A DNA stretch of 11,544 nucleotides, taken from positions 1 to 11,544 of the forward strand of contig JAEEIC010000227.1 in NCBI GenBank assembly GCA_016281165.1. Reading direction: 5' to 3'. Source of the stretch: Bacillota bacterium. GTDB lineage: Bacteria > Bacillota > Clostridia > Peptostreptococcales > Anaerovoracaceae. Within the stretch, counting starts at the first letter, position 1; every line of letters begins with the position of its first letter. The notes beneath the pieces are model-generated. The model searched no databases. It was not told the DNA's origin and saw only the letters and a list, made by a program, of their open reading frames with translations. Below are positions 1 to 6,342 of this stretch, one piece after another. The translations under genes and the position numbers were made by a program.

Positions 1-2
1 CC

Positions 3-62
3 GCGAGAGACTCATTCAGGGCGGAAGTGGTCACGATGATCTACAGACAGCTGACGAAGTAG
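3..62 (+). CDS. C-terminal end of an unidentified gene (partial, enters from the left)
   Basis: The third frame is open from the window edge to a TAG at 60-62 and would end in EVVTMIYRQLTK. About 15 of 19 third codon positions are G or C, as in the real genes here, while the competing frame 2 (open to TAA at 80-82) has a much poorer GC3 pattern. The stop is followed within 70 bases by a rho-independent terminator, which fits the end of a rightward transcript. Nineteen residues are too few to name a family. The frame choice is an inference from codon composition only. Confidence 0.4.
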   Translation, partial: ARDSFRAEVVTMIYRQLTK

Positions 63-86
63 CGGCGGAAAACAAAGCGTAAAAAG

Positions 87-112
87 GACGGCAGGGAGCG
101 ATCCCTGCCGTC
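87..112 (+). terminator. Strong 11-bp hairpin with GCGA loop, first of two tandem hairpins
   Basis: Bases 87-97 pair perfectly with 102-112 around the GNRA-type loop GCGA (98-101). The stem is preceded by an A-run (81-85), but only two T residues follow it directly, so alone it would be a weak intrinsic terminator. It probably backs up the better terminator at 129-148, or protects the 3' end of the upstream mRNA. Confidence 0.55.
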
Positions 113-128
113 TTCGCGTCTTTATACC

Positions 129-148
129 GACCGCGGGCGGTCTTTTTT
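129..148 (+). terminator. Rho-independent terminator of the left-hand gene
   Basis: GACCGC (129-134) pairs with GCGGTC (137-142), effectively a 5-bp stem with a four-base loop, and is followed at once by six T residues (143-148). It ends the rightward transcript just before the convergent pcp gene, whose stop codon lies at 153-155. Confidence 0.75.
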
Positions 149-152
149 CTCT

Positions 153-758
153 TCAGTTTTCGGCGATGGCCTTAAGGCCCGCTTCCAGAGCTTTGGCGAT
201 GTCCGCGAGGGGCAGGGCGGGAGTGCCCTCCTTAAAGCGGGGCAGCTGCTCCGGGATGCAGGGGACGTGTATGAAGCCTGCCCTGATGCCGAGACCTTCC
301 TGCGCGATCCCGTGCAGGACCCCGTACATCACGTCGTTGCAGCAGAAGGTGCCGGCGGTGTTGGAGAGGATGGCGGGAACGCCGGCTCCATTCATGGCGG
401 CGACCATGGCCTTTACGGGCAGGGTGGCGAAATAGGCGGCGGGGCCGTCCTTTCTTATGGGCTCGTCCTGAGGCTGATATCCGCCGTTGTCGGCGATGCG
501 GGCGTCCATCATATTGATCGCGACTCTTTCGGGGGTCACGGCCGCCCGTCCTCCGGCCTGGCCCACGCAGACCACGGCGTCGGGCTTTTCGCGCCTTACG
601 GCCTTCATCACTTCTTCTATGCATTTTTCGAAGAGGCAGGGTATCTCGAGCTTCACGAGTTCGACTCCTTCGGGAGCCTTTGCCAGCTTTACGGCCTCTA
701 TGGACGGATTGACGGGCTCTCCGCCGAAGGGCTCAAAGCCTGTAAGAAGTATCTTCAT
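153..758 (-). CDS. pcp: Pyroglutamyl-peptidase I (pyrrolidone-carboxylate peptidase)
   Basis: A cytosolic cysteine peptidase of family C15 that removes N-terminal pyroglutamate from peptides. The 201 residues are close to the usual 200-215. Seen in the sequence: the N-terminal GFEPFGG (residues 7-13); the PERVAIN block with the likely catalytic Glu77; SNTAGTFCCNDV, with the nucleophile expected at Cys140, next to an extra Cys139; and GFIHVPCIPEQ with the catalytic His164. All three triad members are present. The start at 758 is supported by GGGAGG (764-769) five bases upstream. The gene stands alone: a terminator of the left-hand gene lies beyond its 3' end, and a divergent promoter region lies upstream. 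Peptide salvage is the likely role. Assignment is firm. Confidence 0.95.
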   Translation of the reverse strand: MKILLTGFEPFGGEPVNPSIEAVKLAKAPEGVELVKLEIPCLFEKCIEEVMKAVRREKPDAVVCVGQAGGRAAVTPERVAINMMDARIADNGGYQPQDEPIRKDGPAAYFATLPVKAMVAAMNGAGVPAILSNTAGTFCCNDVMYGVLHGIAQEGLGIRAGFIHVPCIPEQLPRFKEGTPALPLADIAKALEAGLKAIAEN

Positions 759-838
759 GTCTTCCTCCCTTATATCTTGTTCTCATGTCAGGCGCGGATG
801 CCGCGCGAAGCGCTTCCGGAACAGGGCGGCGCATATCC

Positions 839-847
839 ATTATATCA
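839..847 (-). promoter_or_regulatory. Extended -10 promoter of pcp
   Basis: Read on the minus strand this is TGATATAAT: a perfect TATAAT (839-844) preceded by TG one base upstream, the extended -10 form. No good -35 exists at 17 bases; TTGCGG, 19 bases upstream, is the best. Transcription would begin near 832 and give a leader of about 74 bases. That leader holds a 6-bp GC hairpin (792-806). Confidence 0.7.
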
Positions 848-861
848 CATCTTCAGCCCCG

Positions 862-890
862 GGCCGCAAGACCTGCGGGCATTTGCGGCC
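862..890. promoter_or_regulatory. Inverted repeat GGCCGCAA-N13-TTGCGGCC, candidate operator
   Basis: Two perfect 8-base half-sites (862-869 and 883-890) have centres about 21 bases apart, or two helical turns. The left half covers the -35 position of the pcp promoter, and the whole lies between the divergent pcp and ecf-operon promoters. A dimeric repressor or activator site is an inference; a plain RNA hairpin is the alternative. Confidence 0.4.
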
Positions 891-937
891 GGCGGAGCTT
901 TTTATTCCGCCAAAGCCTTCCGGCGCGCATTTTTTCC

Positions 938-966
938 TTGTATGCTCCGGCGGAAAAAAGTATAAT
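938..966 (+). promoter_or_regulatory. Sigma-70-type promoter for the 997-5562 operon
   Basis: A perfect TATAAT (961-966) is preceded, with exactly 17 bases between, by TTGTAT (938-943), which keeps the TTG of the -35 consensus. The transcript would start near 973 and give a leader of about 24 bases before the GTG at 997. This is the only good promoter seen ahead of the ecf genes. Confidence 0.7.
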
Positions 967-996
967 AATATGCTATGTCTTTGAAGGGGGAGCGCG

Positions 997-1146
997 GTGG
1001 CAGCTGGAACGCTGGTGAACAGGATACTCGCCGGACTGCTCTCATGGCTCATGGTCATGAGTCCTTTTCCCCTGCGCGGCATGGCGCCCGTCCGCGACTA
1101 TTCGCGGGATGACTTCGTCTTCACGGTATACGAAGGTGAAGAGTAG
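997..1146 (+). pseudogene. 5' fragment of the exported-protein gene, ended by an in-frame TAG
   Basis: A GTG at 997 sits six bases after GGGGG (986-990) and downstream of a good promoter. It opens 49 codons beginning VAAGTLVNRILAGLLSWLMV, a typical signal peptide or membrane anchor with an Arg before a hydrophobic stretch. The frame then reads FVFTVYEGEE and meets TAG at 1144-1146. Beyond it the same frame continues without another stop to 2431, through coding-like sequence (KQKVYEFEDASV) before the first later start codon at 1198. The simplest reading is one gene of about 478 codons broken by a nonsense mutation or a base-call error. Deliberate readthrough, or a separate 49-residue peptide, are less likely options. 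Confidence 0.55.
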
Positions 1147-1197
1147 CGGGGCGGCCTGAGCTTTAAGCAGAAGGTCTATGAGTTTGAGGACGCTTCG

Positions 1198-2433
1198 GTG
1201 ACGATGCTTAGGGCGGAGAGGCCCTCCGGGAACGCGGAGGCGCCGGAGCCGCTGCGTTTCTTCAGCCTCAGTATCCCGGCCTTGAGCGGCGCTCTCATCA
1301 GATATGAGGGCGAAGACGGCCTCTGGACCTCGGAGCCCTTGAGGGAAGGGGTCTTCCGCCGGGAGAACATCTGCCTGGAGACGGAAGAGGGCTTCTTCTT
1401 TTTCAGTCTTCCCCAGGCATACGAAGACCTGGGAAGGTCGACAGTTCGCTGCCTCGACGGGTCGGAGGGGCTGCTCATGATCGAGGCGCCCGAAGAGGGA
1501 GGTTTTCGCGTCGATATGCTGGGGCTCTGCCCCGCGGAGGGTTTTTGCGACGCTCTCGTGCTCCGCATGCGGGGCGAAAGGCCCGATTTTCAGGGCGAGA
1601 ACAGTATAACGGTCTGGGACCGCTACACGCGGGAGGGCACGTCCCGCTGGCTCTTCGACGGATACCACCGCTTCGCGCCCGAGGCTTATGAGCCCACCTG
1701 CGAGGACGGATACTACTTCTGCCCGGCGGGCTTCATCACGGACCTGATGGCAAAGCAGATCGGCAGCTGCCCGGCGGCGAGGTACCTCGCTCTCGCGTCC
1801 TGGGACACCATGCTCTCAAGGCAGAGCGGGGAGGGCTTTTGGAAGACAGAGCCCCGGAGCCTCTGGCTCTACGGCAGCTACGGCATAGAAGAGGGCTTCT
1901 ACGACACCCGTTTCAACACCGACCTGATGGAGACGGGCCTCGTTATATATGAAAAGCTGGGATATCTTCCCGGCGTCGAGGCTGTGAGGCGCTACGCCGA
2001 CTTCTATAAAGCCTACGCCGGGGATGAGCACACCGAGACGGTGAGCGGCGGCTGGCTCGTCGCCGACTACGGCGGGACCGGGACACACGCTCCCGTCCAC
2101 ACCTCTTTGAATCATCAGGCGGCGGAGTGCCGCTGTCTTTACGGCCTCGCGGAGCTGCTGGAGGATCCGGAGCTCGGCGAACTGGCCGACAGACTGCTTT
2201 CCGCCATACTTGATACCGGCGCCGGCTGGATAAAGCCCGACCACGACCTGTATTACTCGGTCTCGGCCGCGGGCGAGTTCTCGGGCAGGGATTATCTGAC
2301 CCTTACCTTCGAGGACCTGACGGGCCTTAAGGAGCTTTTGCTCTCAAAGGGCAGGCCCATCGACAGCAGGCTGCAGCTTTTGATAGATGAGAAGGAATTC
2401 TGGCTCATAGAGAACGAGCTCAAGGACAGATAG
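1198..2433 (+). CDS. Unrecognised protein, predicted alpha/alpha-repeat fold; main part of a gene interrupted at 1144
   Basis: I do not recognise this 411-residue protein. The first ~130 residues are rich in aromatic residues and look like beta structure. From about residue 195 it looks helical, with paired segments such as FNTDLMETGLVIYEKLG (239-255) and SLNHQAAECRCLYGLAELL (303-321), and GGW/GAGW turns (284-286, 341-344). That layout recalls alpha/alpha-barrel enzymes such as the C-terminal domain of D-glucuronyl C5-epimerases or some glycoside-active enzymes, but this is a weak resemblance. The in-frame sequence extends upstream past a TAG (1144) to a signal peptide starting at 997, so the intact protein would be exported. 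If translated now, GTG 1198 has GAGGA (1186-1190) seven bases ahead. The TAG stop at 2431-2433 is two bases before ecfA1, so the two are cotranscribed. Confidence 0.6.
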   Translation: MTMLRAERPSGNAEAPEPLRFFSLSIPALSGALIRYEGEDGLWTSEPLREGVFRRENICLETEEGFFFFSLPQAYEDLGRSTVRCLDGSEGLLMIEAPEEGGFRVDMLGLCPAEGFCDALVLRMRGERPDFQGENSITVWDRYTREGTSRWLFDGYHRFAPEAYEPTCEDGYYFCPAGFITDLMAKQIGSCPAARYLALASWDTMLSRQSGEGFWKTEPRSLWLYGSYGIEEGFYDTRFNTDLMETGLVIYEKLGYLPGVEAVRRYADFYKAYAGDEHTETVSGGWLVADYGGTGTHAPVHTSLNHQAAECRCLYGLAELLEDPELGELADRLLSAILDTGAGWIKPDHDLYYSVSAAGEFSGRDYLTLTFEDLTGLKELLLSKGRPIDSRLQLLIDEKEFWLIENELKDR

Positions 2434-2435
2434 AC

Positions 2436-3278
2436 ATGGACCGTATCATTGAGATAGAGAACATAAGCTTCCGCTATGATGAGGGAGAGGATGGACAGGC
2501 CCCCGAGAAGGCCCTGGACGGCCTCAGCCTCTCCATAGAGAGGGGCAGCTTCGTGGCGGTGACCGGATCCAACGGTTCGGGCAAATCGACCCTGGCCAAG
2601 CATCTCAACGCTCTGCTGATCCCGAGCGAGGGCAGGGTGCTGGTCGACGGCATGGATACCGCCGATGAGGAGCTCATCTGGGAGATAAGAAGGCGGGTCG
2701 GCATGGTCTTCCAGAACCCCGACAACCAGCTGGTCTCCTCGGTCGCCGAGGACGACGTGGCCTTCGGGGCCGAGAATCTGGGCATACCCTCGGCCGAGAT
2801 AAGGGAGAGGGTCGACAGGGCTCTCAAGGCGGTCGGCATGTACGATCAGAGAAAGAAGGGCGCCCATCTGCTCTCGGGAGGGCAGAAGCAGCGCATCGCC
2901 ATCGCGGGGATACTCGCCATGGGGCCCGAATGCATAGTCCTCGACGAGCCTACGGCCATGCTCGATCCCAGGGGCAGGGCGGATCTCATGGAGACGCTCA
3001 AGGCGCTCAACGCCGACGGCAAGACCATCATCCTCATAACCCACTTCATGGAAGAGGCGGCCCTGGCCGACAGGATGATAGTGATGGACCGCGGCCGGCT
3101 GGCCATGGACGGGAGCCCCAGAGAGGTCTTTAAAGAGAGCGAGAGGCTGAAGGAACTGAGGCTCGAGCTGCCCTTCACCATAGAGCTGGCCTCAAGGCTC
3201 AGGGCGGCGGGGCTCGATATACCGGAAGACGTTTTATACGAAGAGGAGCTGGCGAAGGCCATATGCGCGTTGAAGTAA
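2436..3278 (+). CDS. ecfA1: ECF transporter ATP-binding protein EcfA1
   Basis: One of the paired ABC ATPases of a group II energy-coupling-factor importer; it binds EcfT at the inner membrane and drives uptake of vitamins or metals captured by S components. The 280 residues match the family. Visible motifs: Walker A GSNGSGKS (44-51), Q-loop VFQNPDNQ (91-98), signature LSGGQ (146-150), Walker B CIVLDEPT (166-173) followed by MLDP, and the H-loop His203. The fragment FQNPDNQLVSSVAEDDVAFG is characteristic of EcfA1 rather than of general ABC ATPases. The gene starts two bases after the preceding TAG, with AAGGA (2422-2426) upstream, and its end overlaps ecfA2 by 16 bases. The EcfA1/EcfA2 naming rests on gene order and the NPDNQ versus YPEYQ Q-loop difference. 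Confidence 0.94.
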   Translation: MDRIIEIENISFRYDEGEDGQAPEKALDGLSLSIERGSFVAVTGSNGSGKSTLAKHLNALLIPSEGRVLVDGMDTADEELIWEIRRRVGMVFQNPDNQLVSSVAEDDVAFGAENLGIPSAEIRERVDRALKAVGMYDQRKKGAHLLSGGQKQRIAIAGILAMGPECIVLDEPTAMLDPRGRADLMETLKALNADGKTIILITHFMEEAALADRMIVMDRGRLAMDGSPREVFKESERLKELRLELPFTIELASRLRAAGLDIPEDVLYEEELAKAICALK

Positions 3279-4117
3279 AAGAACTCGATCATGTATATAA
3301 TCCGGGCCTGGCCTACGAGACGAAGGCTTTGGACAAGGTGAGCTTCACCTTAGGCAGGGGCGAGCTGGTCTGCCTCATCGGCCACACAGGCTCGGGCAAG
3401 ACCACTCTCGTGCAGCATATCTGCGGCCTGCTCAAGCCCACCTCCGGGCAGGTGCTGGCAGACGGAGTCGACGTCAACGAGAAGAGCCCCGAGTCGCGGG
3501 CGGTGAGAAAGAAGATCGGCCTGGTCTTCCAGTATCCCGAGTACCAGCTCTTCGAGGAGACCGTCTTTAAGGACGTCTGCTTCGGGCCTAAGAACATGGG
3601 CCTTTCGGAGGAGGAGTGCGCGAAAAAGGCGGACGAGGCCTTAAGGCTCACAGGCCTCGACCCCGAAGAGATAGGCGGGAAGTCTCCCTTCGCTCTTTCG
3701 GGCGGACAGAAGAGAAGGGTCGCCATCGCGGGCATACTCGCCATGGATCCCGAGCTGCTCATACTGGACGAGCCCGCGGCGGGGCTCGATCCGCAGGGGA
3801 AGCGCACCATACTGGAGTGCGTGAGGAGCATCAAGAATGAGAGGAACATCTGCATACTGCTGATCTCGCACAATATGGAAGACGTTGCGGAGATGGCGGA
3901 AAGGGTCCTGGTGATGGACAAGGGAAGGCTCGTCCTGGACGGCCCGCCCGGCGAAGTATTCGCCGAGCGGAAAGCCTTGAGGGACATGGGGCTTTCCGCT
4001 CCGCCCGCGGCCCGTTTCATGGAGCTGGTGGCCGCGGCGGGCGGGCCGGTCTCCACCTCCGTCCTCACCCTCGATGACGCCGCGAAAGAGATCATAAGAG
4101 TTTACGGGAAAAAATAG
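3263..4117 (+). CDS. ecfA2: ECF transporter ATP-binding protein EcfA2
   Basis: The second ABC ATPase of the ECF module, expected to form a heterodimer with EcfA1. The 284 residues carry Walker A GHTGSGKT (40-47), a Q-loop with Gln90 in FQYPEYQLFEETV, the signature LSGGQ (145-149), Walker B LLILDEP (165-171), an AAGLDP D-loop region and His203 in ISHNMED. The YPEYQLFEETV stretch is typical of EcfA2. Its ATG lies inside the end of ecfA1 (16-base overlap), which implies translational coupling. Its TAG stop (4115-4117) is followed with no gap, and in the same frame, by the ATG of ecfT, so one amber codon separates ATPase and membrane subunit. Confidence 0.94.
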   Translation: MRVEVKELDHVYNPGLAYETKALDKVSFTLGRGELVCLIGHTGSGKTTLVQHICGLLKPTSGQVLADGVDVNEKSPESRAVRKKIGLVFQYPEYQLFEETVFKDVCFGPKNMGLSEEECAKKADEALRLTGLDPEEIGGKSPFALSGGQKRRVAIAGILAMDPELLILDEPAAGLDPQGKRTILECVRSIKNERNICILLISHNMEDVAEMAERVLVMDKGRLVLDGPPGEVFAERKALRDMGLSAPPAARFMELVAAAGGPVSTSVLTLDDAAKEIIRVYGKK

Positions 4118-4924
4118 ATGGCGATAAAAGACATCACTTTAGGTCAATATTATCCTTCGGAATCGCTCATACACAGGCTCGACCCCAGGACCAAGATAAT
4201 CGGCACCCTGCTCTTCATGGTGTCCATCTTTCTCGTGAAGAGCTTTACGGGCTTCGCCCTCTCTTCGGCCCTGCTCCTCGCCGTGATACTGCTCTCTAAA
4301 ATACCCTTCGGCTACATCGCCAGGGGCCTCAAACCGGTGCTGTTCATAATAATCCTCACCTTCACGATGAATCTCCTCATGACTCCCGGCGAGGTCATCG
4401 CGAAGTTCTGGATCATAAGCGTAACGAGGGAGGGCCTCACCCGCTCCGTGCTTTTGGGCATCAGGCTGGTGCTGCTGATCTTCAGCTCCTCCATCCTCAC
4501 CCTGGCGACCAAGCCCATGTCTCTCACCGACGGCCTCGACAGCCTGCTCTCCCCCTTAAGGAAGATAGGCTTCCCCGCCCACGAGATCACCATGATGATG
4601 ACCATCGCCATACGCTTCATCCCCACCCTCATGGACGAGACCGACAAGATCATGAAGGCCCAGACCGCCAGAGGAGCCGATTTCGAGAGCGGGAGCCTCA
4701 TGCAGAGAGCCAGGGCGATGATACCCCTGCTCATCCCCCTCTTCGTCAGCGCCTTCAGGATCGCCGCTGATCTGGCCATGGCCATGGAGGCCCGCTGCTA
4801 CAGGGGAGGGGACGGCAGGACCCGCATGAACCCCATGCGCTTCTCCAAGAGCGACACGGCGGCCTTCATCATCCTCGGCGTGTATTTCGCGCTCGTCATC
4901 TTCTTAAGGAGCAGAGGACTGTGA
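4118..4924 (+). CDS. ecfT: ECF transporter transmembrane protein EcfT
   Basis: The membrane scaffold joining EcfA1/EcfA2 to interchangeable substrate-binding S components. The 268 residues hold several hydrophobic segments (about 27-41, 43-60, 72-88, 109-130 and 246-264). The long helical coupling region (about 135-240) bears the two Ala-Arg-Xaa signatures, ARG at 184-186 and ARC at 225-227, which contact the ATPases. LDPRTKI near the N-terminus and FIPTLMDE are also typical. No strong ribosome site precedes it, and it starts directly after the ecfA2 stop, so reinitiation is likely. In many Firmicutes truA and ribosomal protein genes follow ecfT; here trmB does. No S component is encoded nearby, as usual for a shared (group II) module. 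Confidence 0.94.
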   Translation: MAIKDITLGQYYPSESLIHRLDPRTKIIGTLLFMVSIFLVKSFTGFALSSALLLAVILLSKIPFGYIARGLKPVLFIIILTFTMNLLMTPGEVIAKFWIISVTREGLTRSVLLGIRLVLLIFSSSILTLATKPMSLTDGLDSLLSPLRKIGFPAHEITMMMTIAIRFIPTLMDETDKIMKAQTARGADFESGSLMQRARAMIPLLIPLFVSAFRIAADLAMAMEARCYRGGDGRTRMNPMRFSKSDTAAFIILGVYFALVIFLRSRGL

Positions 4925-5562
4925 GACAGAGAGCGGTAAAGAGCAGAGAAGAGATCATAAAAAACTGCGAAGCCTGGATAATAAAAGAGCCCAGAGCCTG
5001 CCGCGGACACTGGCGCGAGGCTTTTCCCGCGCCGCGGCCTGTCTGCCTTGAGATAGGCAGCGGCAAGGGCCGCTTCATCTGCGAAATGGCCGAAAAGCAT
5101 CCCGAATACGACTTTCTGGCCTGCGAGGGCGGCACCAATATCTCCATACGCATACTGCAGAAGGCCGCCGAAAGGCAGATACAGAACCTGAGGCTCATCA
5201 GCGAATATATCATCAAGGCCTCCGAATACTTTGAAGACGGAGAGCTCGAGGGCATATTCATCAACTTCTGCGATCCCTGGCCCAAGGCCCGCCACGCGCA
5301 CAGAAGGCTCACCCACAGGCTCATGCTGGAGGAATATAAACGGGTCGTAAGGCCCGGCGGATGCATCGCCTTCAAGACAGACAACGACGAGCTCTTCGAC
5401 TTCTCTCTGGGCGAATTTGAGGCCTGCGGCCTCGTCCCCGCGCGGCTCACCAGAGACCTTCATTCCTCTCCCTGGGCGGAAGAGAACGTGATGACCGAAT
5501 ACGAGGAAAAGTTCAGCGGCGCGGGCAAGACCATCAACTACGCCTACATCGAGCTGCCTTAA
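4921..5562 (+). CDS. trmB: tRNA (guanine-46-N7)-methyltransferase
   Basis: An SAM-dependent enzyme that methylates G46 in the tRNA variable loop. The 213 residues show the SAM-binding LEIGSGKGRF (43-52), the family hallmark NFCDPWPKARHAHRRLTH (115-132), FKTDN (151-155) and the C-terminal TEYEEKFSGAGKTINY (192-207). The motif that usually reads as a single conserved Glu region is CEGGTNISIR here, slightly unusual. It starts with GTG at 4921, overlapping the ecfT TGA by four bases, with AAGGAG (4906-4911) nine bases upstream. This makes it the last gene of the ecf operon. Its TAA overlaps the stop of the convergent downstream gene. Assignment is firm. Confidence 0.95.
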   Translation: MRQRAVKSREEIIKNCEAWIIKEPRACRGHWREAFPAPRPVCLEIGSGKGRFICEMAEKHPEYDFLACEGGTNISIRILQKAAERQIQNLRLISEYIIKASEYFEDGELEGIFINFCDPWPKARHAHRRLTHRLMLEEYKRVVRPGGCIAFKTDNDELFDFSLGEFEACGLVPARLTRDLHSSPWAEENVMTEYEEKFSGAGKTINYAYIELP

Positions 5563-6233
5563 AGACCGGGGGCATGGGGCTCAAGAAAGAGGGCCGTCCC
5601 CAGGCAGATGAAGGGGCCGAAGCTCACGCGGCTGTCTTTTTGGACTTCCTTAAGGGCCAGCAGCAGGGCGCAGAAGAGCCCGGCGAAGATAAAGGCCCAT
5701 GAGGCGCTTAAGATCAGCCTCTCTCTTCCCAGCAGGAAGGCGCAGGCCGCCATGAGCTTGGCGTCGCCGAATCCCAGGGGGCAGGGCTTCTTAAGAGCCG
5801 CGGCCGTGAGAGCGGATACGAGCCAGAGCAGCAGTACCGCAAGAGAAGCGCGGGCATCCTTAAGCAGCGCCGAAGTCCCGGGGCCCGCCAGCGTCCTCAG
5901 GGCTCCCAGCAGGGCAAGGGCGAGGCTCCACTGATCCTGCAGCGCCATGTAGAGGGCGTCGCAGAGGCTGAGCTGCGAAAGGAGCAGCCAGACCGGGCAC
6001 AGAGCGGGAAGCTCCTCCGGCCCGCAGCTGAGCGTAAGCGCGAAGAAGGCGGCAAGTATGACGCAGAACCCGGCCCTGCCGGGCCTGAGCATGAGCTTTT
6101 CGTCCGGCGGGCGGCGCAGAAGACGCCCGTCCTCGCGCATCCAGCCGAAGGGAGTGAGCTCCCACAAGGCGGCGGAAAAAAGGGCCAGCGCGAAAGACGC
6201 GAAGAGCCTGATCAAAAACAGAGAGATATCCAT
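5559..6233 (-). CDS. Prepilin-peptidase-like membrane aspartyl protease (family A24), short form
   Basis: A polytopic membrane protease of the type IV prepilin peptidase family, which cleaves leader peptides of type IV pilins and related proteins. Numbering from the start chosen here (224 residues), the two expected catalytic aspartates are Asp92 in SLCDALY and Asp157 in GFGDAKL (154-160). The family's C-terminal FGPFICLGTAL (205-215) is present. The N-terminal cytosolic methyltransferase domain and CxxC zinc pairs of PilD/ComC are absent, as in shorter CpaA/TadV-like enzymes. I chose Met at 6233, not the longer ORF start at 6260: AGGGAG (6239-6244) lies five bases upstream of 6233, and the -10 box (6259-6264) overlaps the 6260 ATG. 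No pilin or secretion gene is nearby, so the substrate is unknown. Confidence 0.82.
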   Translation of the reverse strand: MDISLFLIRLFASFALALFSAALWELTPFGWMREDGRLLRRPPDEKLMLRPGRAGFCVILAAFFALTLSCGPEELPALCPVWLLLSQLSLCDALYMALQDQWSLALALLGALRTLAGPGTSALLKDARASLAVLLLWLVSALTAAALKKPCPLGFGDAKLMAACAFLLGRERLILSASWAFIFAGLFCALLLALKEVQKDSRVSFGPFICLGTALFLEPHAPGL

Positions 6234-6258
6234 ATCCGCTCCCTGCCCCGTCAAGAAC

Positions 6259-6287
6259 ATATTACATTAAATACCAATAAATGTCAA
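6259..6287 (-). promoter_or_regulatory. Sigma-70-type promoter of the prepilin-peptidase gene
   Basis: On the minus strand there is a perfect TTGACA (6282-6287), exactly 17 bases, then TAATAT (6259-6264; 4 of 6 matches). Transcription would begin near 6252, leaving a leader of about 19 bases that contains the AGGGAG ribosome site. The surrounding 50 bases are much more AT-rich than the rest of the window. Confidence 0.75.
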
Positions 6288-6305
6288 CAACGCGCCCCGG
6301 ACCTA

Positions 6306-6337
6306 TCCTGCCGAAGGCGCGTCCTGCGAAAGGCGCG
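6306..6337. repeat. Tandem 16-bp direct repeat ahead of the MATE gene
   Basis: Units TCCTGCCGAAGGCGCG (6306-6321) and TCCTGCGAAAGGCGCG (6322-6337) abut and match at 14 of 16 positions. The second copy holds the AAAGG used as ribosome site for the ATG at 6343. It could be a duplicated leader element or an operator; function unknown. Confidence 0.7.
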
Positions 6338-6342
6338 ATCAA

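Noticed and set aside
759..996. Riboswitch in the pcp/ecf intergenic region
   Set aside because: Hairpins exist, but the ecf leader from the predicted start is only about 24 bases, and I recognise no riboswitch core in the pcp leader.
1144..1146. TAG read as an amino acid (pyrrolysine or genome-wide amber recoding)
   Set aside because: TAG also ends the 1198-2433 gene, ecfA2 and the MltG-like gene at natural positions, and no recoding element is recognisable. A local nonsense change is simpler.
2292..3044. 250-codon minus-strand frame over ecfA1, and a similar one at 3313-4095 over ecfA2
   Set aside because: Their translations are low-complexity shadows (Ser- or Asp/Glu-rich) opposite certain ABC ATPase genes.
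6234..6260. Earlier start of the prepilin peptidase at 6260
   Set aside because: That ATG overlaps the -10 hexamer, so it would not be transcribed, and it has no ribosome site.
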